A DNA stretch of 49,609 nt from assembly GCA_028278325.1 (NCBI GenBank), contig JANQEO010000132.1, positions 1 through 49,609 of the forward strand. Direction: 5' to 3'. A model generated the notes under the pieces. That model did no database searches and had not been told where the DNA came from. It worked only from the letters and a program-made list of their open reading frames with translations. The stretch is from Candidatus Binatia bacterium (GTDB lineage: Bacteria; Desulfobacterota; Binatia; UBA1149; JAJCZL01). Made by a program: the position numbers and the translations under genes. Positions 16,697 through 24,979 of the stretch are shown here, in pieces (the stretch's first letter is position 1; each line of letters begins with the position of its first letter).

Positions 16697-18497
16697 GCCT
16701 GCCTACATACTCGCAGCCGAAGATCTGCGCAAAAACAAAGGGCAGTGGAAGGCCTACGAGTCGACGGGTAACTGCGTCATCCTGGCGGGGCCCGGTAGCG
16801 GAAAGACCAAGACCCTTACAATCAAGGTGGCCCGGATGCTCACGGAGGACGTCCAACCGCCTCGCGGTCTCGCCTGCATCACCTACAACAATCAATGCGC
16901 ACGGGAACTACGACGTAGACTTGGGGCGCTCGGGGTTGAGGACGGGAGAAGAGCCGCGATTGGCACGCTCCACTCGTTCTGCCTGAAACACATCGTTCTC
17001 CCCTACGCCAGGATTGCTGGCATGTCTCTCCCAGATCCTTTGAGAGTGGCGACGACCGAAGAGCGCGAAGCGTCTTGGACTGCGGCCGTCGAGAACGTGG
17101 TCGGCGCCGATGAGAACCCGCGTGATTGGATGTTCCGGTGTGATTTCTATCGACGCACTCACCTTGATCGGGACAAGCCGGAGTGGAGAGGAGATTACGA
17201 ATCAGCTGCGAGGGTCATTGAAGAGTACGAATCAAGACTGTTGAATAGTGGCCTTATCGACTTTGAACTGATGGTACTCGTAGGACTTCAGCTCGCTGAG
17301 CGACATGCATGGATAAGGAAGGCACTCCGAGCGCGCTTTCCAGTGCTCGTCGTCGATGAATACCAGGACCTGGGCCGCGCTCTCCACCGGATCGTGCTGT
17401 GTTTGTGTTTGACCGCACGCATGCGCCTTCTTGCCGTCGGCGATCCGGATCAGTCGATATACGGCTTCACAGGTGCCGAGCCAGCTCTACTGCAAGACCT
17501 GGCCAAGCAGGACGGCGTGGAAACTGTCAGACTACAACTGAACTACCGCTGCGGCCCGACGATCATTCGTGCGTCGGAGGTCGCGCTGGGAGAAGCGAGA
17601 GGCTTCAAGTCGGGCGTGGAAGAGGTCGGCACGCTGGACGTCCATAACCGCCCACAAGGCGTCGACGATCAGGCAACGTTCATCTGCGACTCCATCATCC
17701 CTGGCGCCTTGAATCGGCGGAAGGGACGGCAGATGGGCGACATCGCCGTTCTCTATCGCACCCAGTACGACGGGAATGAAATCGCTGCCGCCGTCGAGAC
17801 TCGGGGGTGGGACTTCCTCCGCATCGACCAAGGCAACCCCTACCCTCGGTCGCCGGTTGTTTTCTGGTTGGAGGACTGCGCTGCATGGTGCGGGGGAGGC
17901 TGGCAATCTGGGGAACCACGTCTTTCTGACTTGATTAGGGCTTGGCAGAACTTCAACGAGACCATCACCACGGATGCTGGCCGGCGAGTCCTTCAGCGCG
18001 ACTTGGTGAAGTTCCTGCATTCGCACCGAATTCCCGAGCAACCGTTGCGGGACTGGTTGACGCACCTTCGAGGGGCCTGCCTGGATTCGTGCCTTGTCCG
18101 CGAGCCGAGGCTTCGTGATGAAACTCAAGCTGTGATGAAGCTGGCTGAGGTCTGTGCCCGTGATGGTCGTCTGGCCGGACTCACAGTATCGGCCTTCGGT
18201 GGTCAGGGGGGTTCCGGGACACATCTCAATCTGATGACGCTTCATTCAGCCAAGGGACTCGAGTTTGATGTGGTCGTCATGATGGTCCTCGAAGAAGGTA
18301 AGTTGCCGGACTACCGTTCGAAGACGGACGGGAAACTGAGAGAGGACCGTCGTCTGTTCTACGTCGGCCTCACCCGCGCCCGCCATGAGGTCCACCTGGT
18401 TCACTCTGGTTGGTATCGGACGCCGTACGGAACGGTTAAGCGAAACGGGCCTTCACGATTCATATCAGAGGTGCAGCAGGCACTCATTGACACGTAG
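16671..18497 (+). CDS. gajB: Gabija GajB: UvrD/PcrA-like SF1 helicase
   Basis: The 608-residue protein has all SF1 motifs: Walker A ILAGPGSGKTKTL at ~38-50, VVDEYQDLGRA (motif II), VGDPDQSIYGFTGA (III), LNYRCGPTII (IV), LMTLHSAKGLEFDVVV (V) and RRLFYVGLTRAR (VI). In Gabija, GajB assembles with a GajA tetramer and contributes to cleavage or nucleotide depletion. It is longer than the B. cereus protein (~494 residues). The ATG at 16671 lies within gajA, so the two are translationally coupled. A different UvrD partner of an OLD nuclease is the only alternative reading. Confidence 0.9.
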   Translation: MSPVGATVKPAYILAAEDLRKNKGQWKAYESTGNCVILAGPGSGKTKTLTIKVARMLTEDVQPPRGLACITYNNQCARELRRRLGALGVEDGRRAAIGTLHSFCLKHIVLPYARIAGMSLPDPLRVATTEEREASWTAAVENVVGADENPRDWMFRCDFYRRTHLDRDKPEWRGDYESAARVIEEYESRLLNSGLIDFELMVLVGLQLAERHAWIRKALRARFPVLVVDEYQDLGRALHRIVLCLCLTARMRLLAVGDPDQSIYGFTGAEPALLQDLAKQDGVETVRLQLNYRCGPTIIRASEVALGEARGFKSGVEEVGTLDVHNRPQGVDDQATFICDSIIPGALNRRKGRQMGDIAVLYRTQYDGNEIAAAVETRGWDFLRIDQGNPYPRSPVVFWLEDCAAWCGGGWQSGEPRLSDLIRAWQNFNETITTDAGRRVLQRDLVKFLHSHRIPEQPLRDWLTHLRGACLDSCLVREPRLRDETQAVMKLAEVCARDGRLAGLTVSAFGGQGGSGTHLNLMTLHSAKGLEFDVVVMMVLEEGKLPDYRSKTDGKLREDRRLFYVGLTRARHEVHLVHSGWYRTPYGTVKRNGPSRFISEVQQALIDT

Positions 18498-18611
18498 ATG
18501 CATCTCAGTGACCGGCGAATTGGCGCGTTCGCGTAGCTGCCCCCTTCGCTCGGCCCATCGCTGGTGGCAACAATCGAGAAAAGGAGTGGCAGTGACCCCG
18601 AGACTGTTCCG

Positions 18612-21600
18612 TCAAATCCGCAACCACGTGGCCGTATCCTCGCCAATGGAGACGCCCAACCCGAACGCCACGGCGGACAACGTACGCTTCATCCTTGCTT
18701 CCGGTGCAAGCTCCCTCGCCTCCTCGAGACTCTGCCGGACGACCTGTGGCGCGGTAAACAGAAATCGTGATTCCGAGAAGTAATCCTCCCAATACCCGAC
18801 GATTTGCGGAATCACAATGCCCTGAACCTCTTCGCTACTGGAACCGAACAGCTGGATCACAAAGTCCATGCAGGCGAGCTGTCCCTGGAGCACCGCCGCG
18901 GGCGGGCTGCGCTCATGCACGGCAGATAGCAGATAGCCCGAAGCCTTAATGTCCTTGGTGTGTTCGGTGGTCTCCAGTGCCTTGACACGCTCCCAATACC
19001 GCTCGAAAGTGTCATCCTCCAACGCATGCGCGAACAAATCGGCCACCGCCGTCCACATACTCGCAAGCAGCAAACCGCCTGCCTTATTTGCGATTATGTC
19101 ACGGCAACTTGCTACGTCGCGTCTCGCCTCAGCCTTACCCGCGGACTCTCCGCGGAGGAATCGAAAGCACGCCGGCAGCAAGAAGTAGCGTAGGCCCAGC
19201 TCTTCCGCGCGAGCCCTCAGATCGTCTCGCTGTTGAACAAAGAGCGGGTCAAACTCGAAGTCCGGCCGCATGACGTCTCGTCCAGCCTCTCTCTCCTTCT
19301 TGGCGGCGACGAAAGCCTGCCCTCCGACCATCGCGACGTCGAACGCATCCGCGAACTCCCCAGCGGCCAACAGTCCACTGACGACCTGGGGAGCGACAAC
19401 CGCGATGACTGTCGGGTTCCCCTTGTCCCGAGCAATCTCATATGCCTCTCGTGCCCAGATAGCCGCACGTTCTGCGCGCCCCACTGCCCGCCCAAATGCT
19501 GCCACTTGGGCAGGTATCATATAGCGCATACTCTCCTGGTACCTCGAGACCACGGCGCGGTTGAATCCGCGGAACATATGATGTTCTGGCGCGACGTACT
19601 CGCCTCCTCCTTCTACGTAGCTCGGCGGGCTACCGGTTGCGCTAACCGACGCATAGTAGCCCGCACAGTGCCCGACCAGCACGAACCGTGCTTTCGCTTC
19701 GGGCGACTCTTCCAGGCGGAGCAGCTGGACAACCGCCTTCTCAAAGTAGTCGAATGAGGCCTCTCTATCTCCCCCGTCCCAGTACGCGACGGCCAGGTGG
19801 ATCTGAGACAGAAACTGCATTTCACCAGAACCGCCGTCGAGAGATTCAAGCTGCTCTGCTGCCCGGTGACCGAAGCCTGTTGATTCCATAGCGTCGAACG
19901 CTGAACTGGCCTCGCACGCACCGAGCAAGCCATAGAATCTGCGAGCCTCGTATCCATCAAAGTCGCAGTCCATAGCGGCCTTAAACCACGACCGAGCGCC
20001 ACCTGCGTTGCCATGAATCAGAAACTGTTGGCCCACAGTCTCGGATACTATGAACGTGCAAGTCGGATCCTCCCCACACCACTCCAGAGCCTGAGCGGCC
20101 AACCCCTCAACTTCGCGGATGTCTCTCAGGTATTCTCCGCGTATAACCAGCATCGCCCTAACAGCGCAGGCCGCCGCGATCATGTTATCCCGCTCACGCG
20201 CCCAGTTGAGCAGTCTCTCGTAGTCGCTTACCACACCTTGCCATTCGCGCCGGCTACCCCCTTCCGCGTCGAGATTGGCGGTCCAGATTCTGTCAATTAG
20301 AATCATGCATAGCTCGCGGACGTTGCGGTTCCGCCAGATTAGCTGCTTCGCATCCTGTGGTAGTTCCTCCAAGGCTTCCAGCCACGCCCACACACCGTCC
20401 CAGTCATGAGCGGCGTATCCAACTATGCAAACGAGACCCGCTCGATCCACTGAGGGTGCAATCTGCTTCTTCTCCGTCGCTCCTACTGCATCCCACAGCT
20501 TCATGGCCTTCAACAACCAACGGGCTGCTGTCTGGACTCCGACCTTCTGAGATAGGAGGGCGACTTGCATCGAGGCGCCGAGGGCCGACATCGAGTCTGT
20601 GCTTTCGCACTCGTCCGCAAGCTGTTCCATCGACGACAGATAGGGCGCTGGGTCACGGTCTAACTTGCCAGCCAGGGCCAGCTGGGCAGCCCGGACGTGC
20701 ACGCCCATTGAGGCGGACAAGCCGGGGGGTAGCACTCTGCTCGGAGGGAAGAACGCAAGCAGACCGAAGTCGGTCGTCAGATCCTCGCGCTGGCTGAGGC
20801 TTCGACAAGCCATACCGAGCACCGCAGCTGCTCGAGCGGGGTCCTCGCCGGCCGTAAGATGGGTGACAGCGAAACCCACGTCATAGGGGTCGAGCGGACC
20901 TTGCGCCAAAAGTAGTTCGCCGAGAGTGAGATTCACCGACACGCTTGTCGGATCCGGTAGCTGCCGGGGCCCCAAGCTCCGCACCAGCGGCGACACCACG
21001 AACTGCTCGGCAGAGTCCTGCTGCAACCACATGCCCGACAGAGCGGCGACGCACTCAAGGTGATTTGGTACCCCCGGTTCGACGCGTGCAACGCTCCCAA
21101 TCTGGTCACGAGTTAGAGGGTAGCTTGATAACGCCAGACGATAGAGCAGCTCTCGGCACTTCTCCGCTGTAACTGCATCCACCAATCGCCCTACAGTGCC
21201 CTCGGTCAGGTCTGCTTGATAGGCTCCACCAAGGAGCTCATTCAGTGCACGCTCATCAATTACCCAGTTCCTCTCGACGAGGTATCGGGCTGCCGCGGAA
21301 ACCAGGGTCGGGTGACCATTGCATATAGTTTTGATGAATGTGGATCTCTTGTCCCGCCACTCGTCTCCTGCCCCCCAACTCGTCAGGATCTCGAGGACCT
21401 CATGATCACTAAGAGCGGGGGCAGTGATTTCGCGAATCAGCTGGCCATGCTGTTCCCTTAGTCGGACTGGAAGGGGAGCTGAGCTCGTCGTCAACAGGAC
21501 AGCCCCGTGCCGCTGGCAGGAGGTTGCAAGCAACGATAGGCGACTTGACATAGGGTCGCCGCCGTCCAGCCGAGGAACATCATCCAGCACGATCACGGAC

Positions 21601-22838
21601 CTTGCGGGGAGTCGCGCACAGACCTCATCGTACAGCGCCTCTGCGCTACGCACGTACCCGGGCGCTCCTGATAGCATTACCGCTTGGAGCTCCTGGCGGG
21701 CTTCGCCAGCCGACATATCGCGCAACCGCACCCACAACGCAACCTCTCCCAACCTCTGTGCCAGCAGGGCTGCCAGGTGCGTCTTTCCCATGCCTATGCT
21801 GCCGGTCAGCATGATCCACACGGCCCCGTTTGCGTGAGGATAGATAGCCTCGAGCGCATCGGCGCGTTGGCTCAGGTGCTGGACGAGCAGCGGCGGCTTG
21901 GTGGGTCCGGGAACGTGACTTGGCTGCATTTCTACCTGGGGCATGGCTCCTGGTGGATGCGTTCTCTCCAAGCGGGCAACTCGTGTCTCCAAGCTTCTCC
22001 AGTGTGCCTCATGCGTTCCCAGGGATTTCGCCAGGGCGTCAACTCGTCGCCTGTCTTCTTCCTCGAGCGGTGGCAGAGCTACCACGGAGTCTCGTTCAGT
22101 CGCCGTGAGGATCTTCGCCCCTGGCTGGGACATTACATCGAGCACACGCACAAACAGACGCAGATAACACGACGGCGCTGAAGTACCGCTATCAAGCCCA
22201 TACCTGCGACTGAGATCGCTGATTATCGATTCGTGTATCGATGCGTCACCAGACTGCCCAACGAGCCACTCGAATCGGCGAATCAAGTCGGCCAGCTGAT
22301 CGTCGTCTCCACTCCCAACCAGTTCAGAATAGAGTCTCCAGGCCTCATCGCTTACACGCTCGGGCCGTCGTGCGTCTGCCATCACGCTTCGTATGGCTGC
22401 AAGTAGCGTGTCTCTCGTTGCGTCGTCGACCCTCCCTTGCCGAAGCTTCTCCCATGCGACGATACCGGGGAGTCCGGATGGCATTGCTGAGGGCAGTTCG
22501 CGCCCTACATCTGCCGTAGTCGTGAAGCAGAACCGGAGATCTATCTCGGGGTTCTTAGCCCTGTGTTCCAAGAACCCGGCGACGGAGAACACGCTTGGAC
22601 GGGACTTGAGCGTTATCCGAGCCTGGAGCTTCTTTACCTGCTCCAGTAACCGACCTTGCTCCTCCCCGCCTTCGATCAACGCCTTGGAGACGACATCTAT
22701 GTCTTCGCCACACTCGAGTTGAAGCTCAGCCGGGTCTTCAAGATCCAACCATCGCTGGATGGTCCGCTGCGCTTGGTAGACGAACCCAGCGATCGTCGAG
22801 GAAGCATCCTGTGCTCGCCCAGGGCTGAACTCGGTCAT
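18612..22838 (-). CDS. Avs-like protein: Cap4/DUF4297-type nuclease, STAND NTPase, helical-repeat sensor
   Basis: A 1408-residue protein. Residues ~10-100 match the dsDNA-nuclease domain of Cap4/DUF4297: SSTIAGFVYQAQRTIQRWL, then LECGEDIDVV (E42, D46, D48) and EQVKK (Q67-x-K69), a PD-(D/E)xK core. A STAND-type P-loop NTPase follows with Walker A GSIGMGKT near residue 345 and Walker B SVIVLDDVPRL near 412, then LLTTSS. The C-terminal ~750 residues are helical and TPR-like (repeated ACAVRAM, AARWLLKAMKLW, REAYEIARDKG segments). This is the layout of antiviral STAND (Avs) proteins, in which the C-terminus recognises a phage protein and the N-terminus cuts DNA. The start ATG has AGGTCCCGCAG before it. 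It converges on gajB, 114 bp away. The sensor region is unassigned. Confidence 0.8.
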   Translation of the reverse strand: MTEFSPGRAQDASSTIAGFVYQAQRTIQRWLDLEDPAELQLECGEDIDVVSKALIEGGEEQGRLLEQVKKLQARITLKSRPSVFSVAGFLEHRAKNPEIDLRFCFTTTADVGRELPSAMPSGLPGIVAWEKLRQGRVDDATRDTLLAAIRSVMADARRPERVSDEAWRLYSELVGSGDDDQLADLIRRFEWLVGQSGDASIHESIISDLSRRYGLDSGTSAPSCYLRLFVRVLDVMSQPGAKILTATERDSVVALPPLEEEDRRRVDALAKSLGTHEAHWRSLETRVARLERTHPPGAMPQVEMQPSHVPGPTKPPLLVQHLSQRADALEAIYPHANGAVWIMLTGSIGMGKTHLAALLAQRLGEVALWVRLRDMSAGEARQELQAVMLSGAPGYVRSAEALYDEVCARLPARSVIVLDDVPRLDGGDPMSSRLSLLATSCQRHGAVLLTTSSAPLPVRLREQHGQLIREITAPALSDHEVLEILTSWGAGDEWRDKRSTFIKTICNGHPTLVSAAARYLVERNWVIDERALNELLGGAYQADLTEGTVGRLVDAVTAEKCRELLYRLALSSYPLTRDQIGSVARVEPGVPNHLECVAALSGMWLQQDSAEQFVVSPLVRSLGPRQLPDPTSVSVNLTLGELLLAQGPLDPYDVGFAVTHLTAGEDPARAAAVLGMACRSLSQREDLTTDFGLLAFFPPSRVLPPGLSASMGVHVRAAQLALAGKLDRDPAPYLSSMEQLADECESTDSMSALGASMQVALLSQKVGVQTAARWLLKAMKLWDAVGATEKKQIAPSVDRAGLVCIVGYAAHDWDGVWAWLEALEELPQDAKQLIWRNRNVRELCMILIDRIWTANLDAEGGSRREWQGVVSDYERLLNWARERDNMIAAACAVRAMLVIRGEYLRDIREVEGLAAQALEWCGEDPTCTFIVSETVGQQFLIHGNAGGARSWFKAAMDCDFDGYEARRFYGLLGACEASSAFDAMESTGFGHRAAEQLESLDGGSGEMQFLSQIHLAVAYWDGGDREASFDYFEKAVVQLLRLEESPEAKARFVLVGHCAGYYASVSATGSPPSYVEGGGEYVAPEHHMFRGFNRAVVSRYQESMRYMIPAQVAAFGRAVGRAERAAIWAREAYEIARDKGNPTVIAVVAPQVVSGLLAAGEFADAFDVAMVGGQAFVAAKKEREAGRDVMRPDFEFDPLFVQQRDDLRARAEELGLRYFLLPACFRFLRGESAGKAEARRDVASCRDIIANKAGGLLLASMWTAVADLFAHALEDDTFERYWERVKALETTEHTKDIKASGYLLSAVHERSPPAAVLQGQLACMDFVIQLFGSSSEEVQGIVIPQIVGYWEDYFSESRFLFTAPQVVRQSLEEARELAPEARMKRTLSAVAFGLGVSIGEDTATWLRI

Positions 22839-23461
22839 CTGCGGGACCTATGGTTGTCCCATGCTGACAGGCTGATGATGTCCCACCCGAGAGAAAGCCC
22901 TTTTGGGATGTGCTCCGCTCGGGCGCGCGGACACCCAGACAACGAACAGTACGCGGAAAGCACGTCGCACGACGTCAGGGGTTCCGAACGATGCAGTAGT
23001 GGCATTCTGCTGGAACCTCTTCCCACTGGCAAGGGCCGTCGGTGGTGGCCTCGTCATCAGTAGAGGTCCTCTCAGGCACCTGCGCGGAACACACCTGAAG
23101 CCTGCCTCCGTTCTTTCCGGTCGGCCCATCGCTGTCGGGGTCACCCAAGAAAGAGCGTTAGCGACGGCCCCGACAGCGATGGGCCGACCGGGAAGTTCGT
23201 GCCGCACCGTTCGACCACTCCGAACCACCTTGGTTTCCGGCCCGCCGCCTGCACCCCCAGAACTCTTTCTGGGAGGTTTGGAGCAAGAGGGGTCACGCAG
23301 CCACCAGGCTGCGTCTTAATCACGTGCCGCGGCGAAGCCGTCGCTACGCACGAGAAGGTCCTCGACCTTGGTCGCTGCTCATCTGCCGCACTGCGTCCCA
23401 GGAAGGGAGGCCCGGGCACAACCCGGGCTGGGACAAGCGGTCAAGAGCCGGTTGCTGTGCG
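22839..23461. other. Non-coding stretch with four stem-loops
   Basis: No ORF here looks real. The 623 bases carry four perfect hairpins: 24-bp arms at 23117-23140/23168-23191; CCCAGAA/TTCTGGG at 23256-23273; ACGCAGCC/GGCTGCGT at 23295-23314; and GCCCGGG/CCCGGGC at 23410-23428. None is followed by a clear T-run. The last lies 34 bp past the stop of the leftward gene at 23462 and may still end that operon. The rest may be a structured RNA, a replication signal or a mobile-element remnant. Confidence 0.5.
23117..23191. repeat. Perfect 24-bp inverted repeat with 27-base loop
   Basis: The left arm begins CCGGTCGGCCCATCGCTG and the right arm is its exact complement, ending CGATGGGCCGACCGG. Outside the arms, partial pairing continues for about 8 more bases (CGTTCTTT against CGAACTTC). 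Thymine runs typical of intrinsic terminators are absent on both strands. It stands upstream of the Avs-like gene and downstream of the small gene at 23462. Confidence 0.75.
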
Positions 23462-23704
23462 CTACCGGCCTTCGGCGTCCTTCGAGCTGCTCTCGAAGAT
23501 CCAGGTGTGGGCTTGGTCGGCCACCTTCACCACCAGGGGCAGGTCTTCTCGGCCGAAGGTCGTGGTCTGCTTCCACTCGTCGTCGTCCTTGTAGAGTCGG
23601 ACGATCGTGACGTTGTGGCGCACGGCGCCACTCGGCGTCTCGTTCTTCCAGACGGAAGCCTTGATGAGTCCGAGGCGGATGGTGTGAACGGGTTGAGTTG
23701 CCAT
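23462..23704 (-). CDS. Small conserved hypothetical protein
   Basis: An 80-residue protein (MATQPVHTIRLGLIKASVWK...) with RHNVTIVRLYKDDDEWKQT and TTFGREDLPLVVKVADQAHTWI. I recall similar small proteins, unnamed, from planctomycete genomes and mobile elements; the compact beta-rich pattern (short strands with K/R) suggests nucleic-acid binding, but that is a guess. I chose the ATG at 23702-23704, inside a longer open frame, because a GGAGG lies 10 bases upstream and the residues before it look random. It is the last gene of the leftward mobilisation operon. A strong hairpin lies in its 5' region. Confidence 0.75.
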   Translation of the reverse strand: MATQPVHTIRLGLIKASVWKNETPSGAVRHNVTIVRLYKDDDEWKQTTTFGREDLPLVVKVADQAHTWIFESSSKDAEGR

Positions 23705-23725
23705 CGAAGAAGTTCCTCCAGGTGA

Positions 23726-23771
23726 GGGGGTTTCGTTTGTCGGTTCACCCGAACCACCGACAACAAACCCC
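23726..23771 (-). promoter_or_regulatory. Hairpin upstream of the small gene
   Basis: The interrupted inverted repeat pairs GGGGTTT with AAACCCC (7 bp), TGTCGG with CCGACA (6 bp) and TTC with GAA, around a short ACCC loop. It lies between the methyltransferase stop and the small gene's ribosome site. It could attenuate or terminate read-through, or stabilise the downstream message. There is no T-run. Confidence 0.4.
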
Positions 23772-23909
23772 GCGGGGACGGGCCACGGCCACTCGACACT
23801 CGCGCCAGGGTGCATGAGCCAGTGACAGCTTGCTGGCACGCTCGTGCCTCGAAGAGACGAAGCGCAAGAAAACGGGGCCGTGGCCCAGGAACAGATGCAA
23901 CACGAGCGT

Positions 23910-24935
23910 TCATCCATCAGCCTGGGGCGCGCAAGTCGTGTTGGAGATAGAGACCCCAAGGGTCGCCTCTGGGACTACGATTCGTCCAAATTCAGCGAAC
24001 GACGAGATGAATTCGGGCAACCGACTGCCGAGGTACACAAAGACCGTCCCTACGGGCGGTGGTTGGACGCCCACGCCGTCTGGCGAGACGAAGCGGACCC
24101 GATGGTCGGAGAAACACAGAGGAAGGCTCCAGAGCCTCTCGAACCAGCTCGAGTGCGTCGCCGCCGTGAGGACCAAGATGATCTGCTCTGCATTCCCGCA
24201 ACGAAACTGCTCAAGTGCATGCGCAGACCACAAATCCTGATTGGAGCCCCCATGGTCCCCCACCCTTCTTCCGTAGGGAGGATTACAGAAGACCCGAGCA
24301 GCCTTCCAGGGATGCCTGAGCCCATCGTCCTTGACCGTGAGGATGCGGGCGGCACCAACAACCTCGTTGAAGGGCTCCGAGGTTGCAGGGTCAAGGTCGA
24401 TTCCGCTCATCGTGCTTCGGGCAGCCTCGACGTACTTGGCAGGAGTTCCCCACTCGTAGCTCTCCGAGCTCCCCATGACGTCGAGTGCGTGTCGTCTTGC
24501 GGCCGCTCGAAGAAGGCCTGCAGTCGTGAGTTCTTCGCCGGCCTCCTTGATCTCACCGATGGCATCCTCGAAACGCTGCGTCGGGATCAAGGCAATGCGC
24601 TGCCAGCGAGACGATTGGCTCTTGCTGACGCCAAGCTCATCCAAGGTGGTCGAAACGGTCGCACCCGGCGACCGTTTGTGGGGAGGGCGACCGCCCTGGT
24701 GATGTACGGAAGCAGCAAGCAGCTCACCCAGCCGACGCTCCGCGCGAAGCTTGATGTCCGCGCACTGGTTCTGCATCTCAAGGGACTGGGAGGCCTGGCG
24801 CGTGTAGGCGCGAAGAGCCTCAGCACGATCCCGGATATCCTTCACCTCATCGACGGACGCTGCTTTGGCGACGGCAGCGCGCGCTTCCTCGAAGAAGGCA
24901 AGAGATGAGTCGTTGCAGTGAACCAGTTCGCCCAC
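23910..24935 (-). CDS. Orphan DNA N6-adenine methyltransferase (phage Dam-like)
   Basis: The 341-residue protein has two parts. Residues ~1-150 form a ParB-N/phage-type helical region (DEVKDIRDRAEALRAYTRQ; LDELGVSKSQSSRWQRIALIP). Residues ~155-340 form the methyltransferase: YEWGTPAKYVEAARSTM, GIDLDPATSEPFNEVV, and the catalytic VFCNPPYGR (NPPY) near residue 216. This layout matches phage N-6-adenine methyltransferases of the Dam type, which methylate adenine and have no partner nuclease. The start is GTG at 24935 with only a weak upstream ribosome site. It follows the relaxase by 44 bp in the same direction. Likely role: protecting the element from restriction in a new host. Confidence 0.88.
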   Translation of the reverse strand: MGELVHCNDSSLAFFEEARAAVAKAASVDEVKDIRDRAEALRAYTRQASQSLEMQNQCADIKLRAERRLGELLAASVHHQGGRPPHKRSPGATVSTTLDELGVSKSQSSRWQRIALIPTQRFEDAIGEIKEAGEELTTAGLLRAAARRHALDVMGSSESYEWGTPAKYVEAARSTMSGIDLDPATSEPFNEVVGAARILTVKDDGLRHPWKAARVFCNPPYGRRVGDHGGSNQDLWSAHALEQFRCGNAEQIILVLTAATHSSWFERLWSLPLCFSDHRVRFVSPDGVGVQPPPVGTVFVYLGSRLPEFISSFAEFGRIVVPEATLGVSISNTTCAPQADG

Positions 24936-24979
24936 AGGGATTCGTTTCGCTTCGCGCCAACGCGCGGTTGTCTAAGGGG

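Noticed and set aside
18550..23134. 14-bp direct repeat TCGGCCCATCGCTG on both sides of the Avs-like gene
   Set aside because: A few 14-base coincidences are expected by chance in about 50 kb of GC-rich DNA, and there is no transposase or recombinase with it; I do not treat it as a mobile-unit boundary.
23410..23428. Intrinsic terminator of the leftward mobilisation operon
   Set aside because: The GCCCGGG/CCCGGGC stem is good but no T-run follows on the transcribed side, so I list it only as a hairpin.
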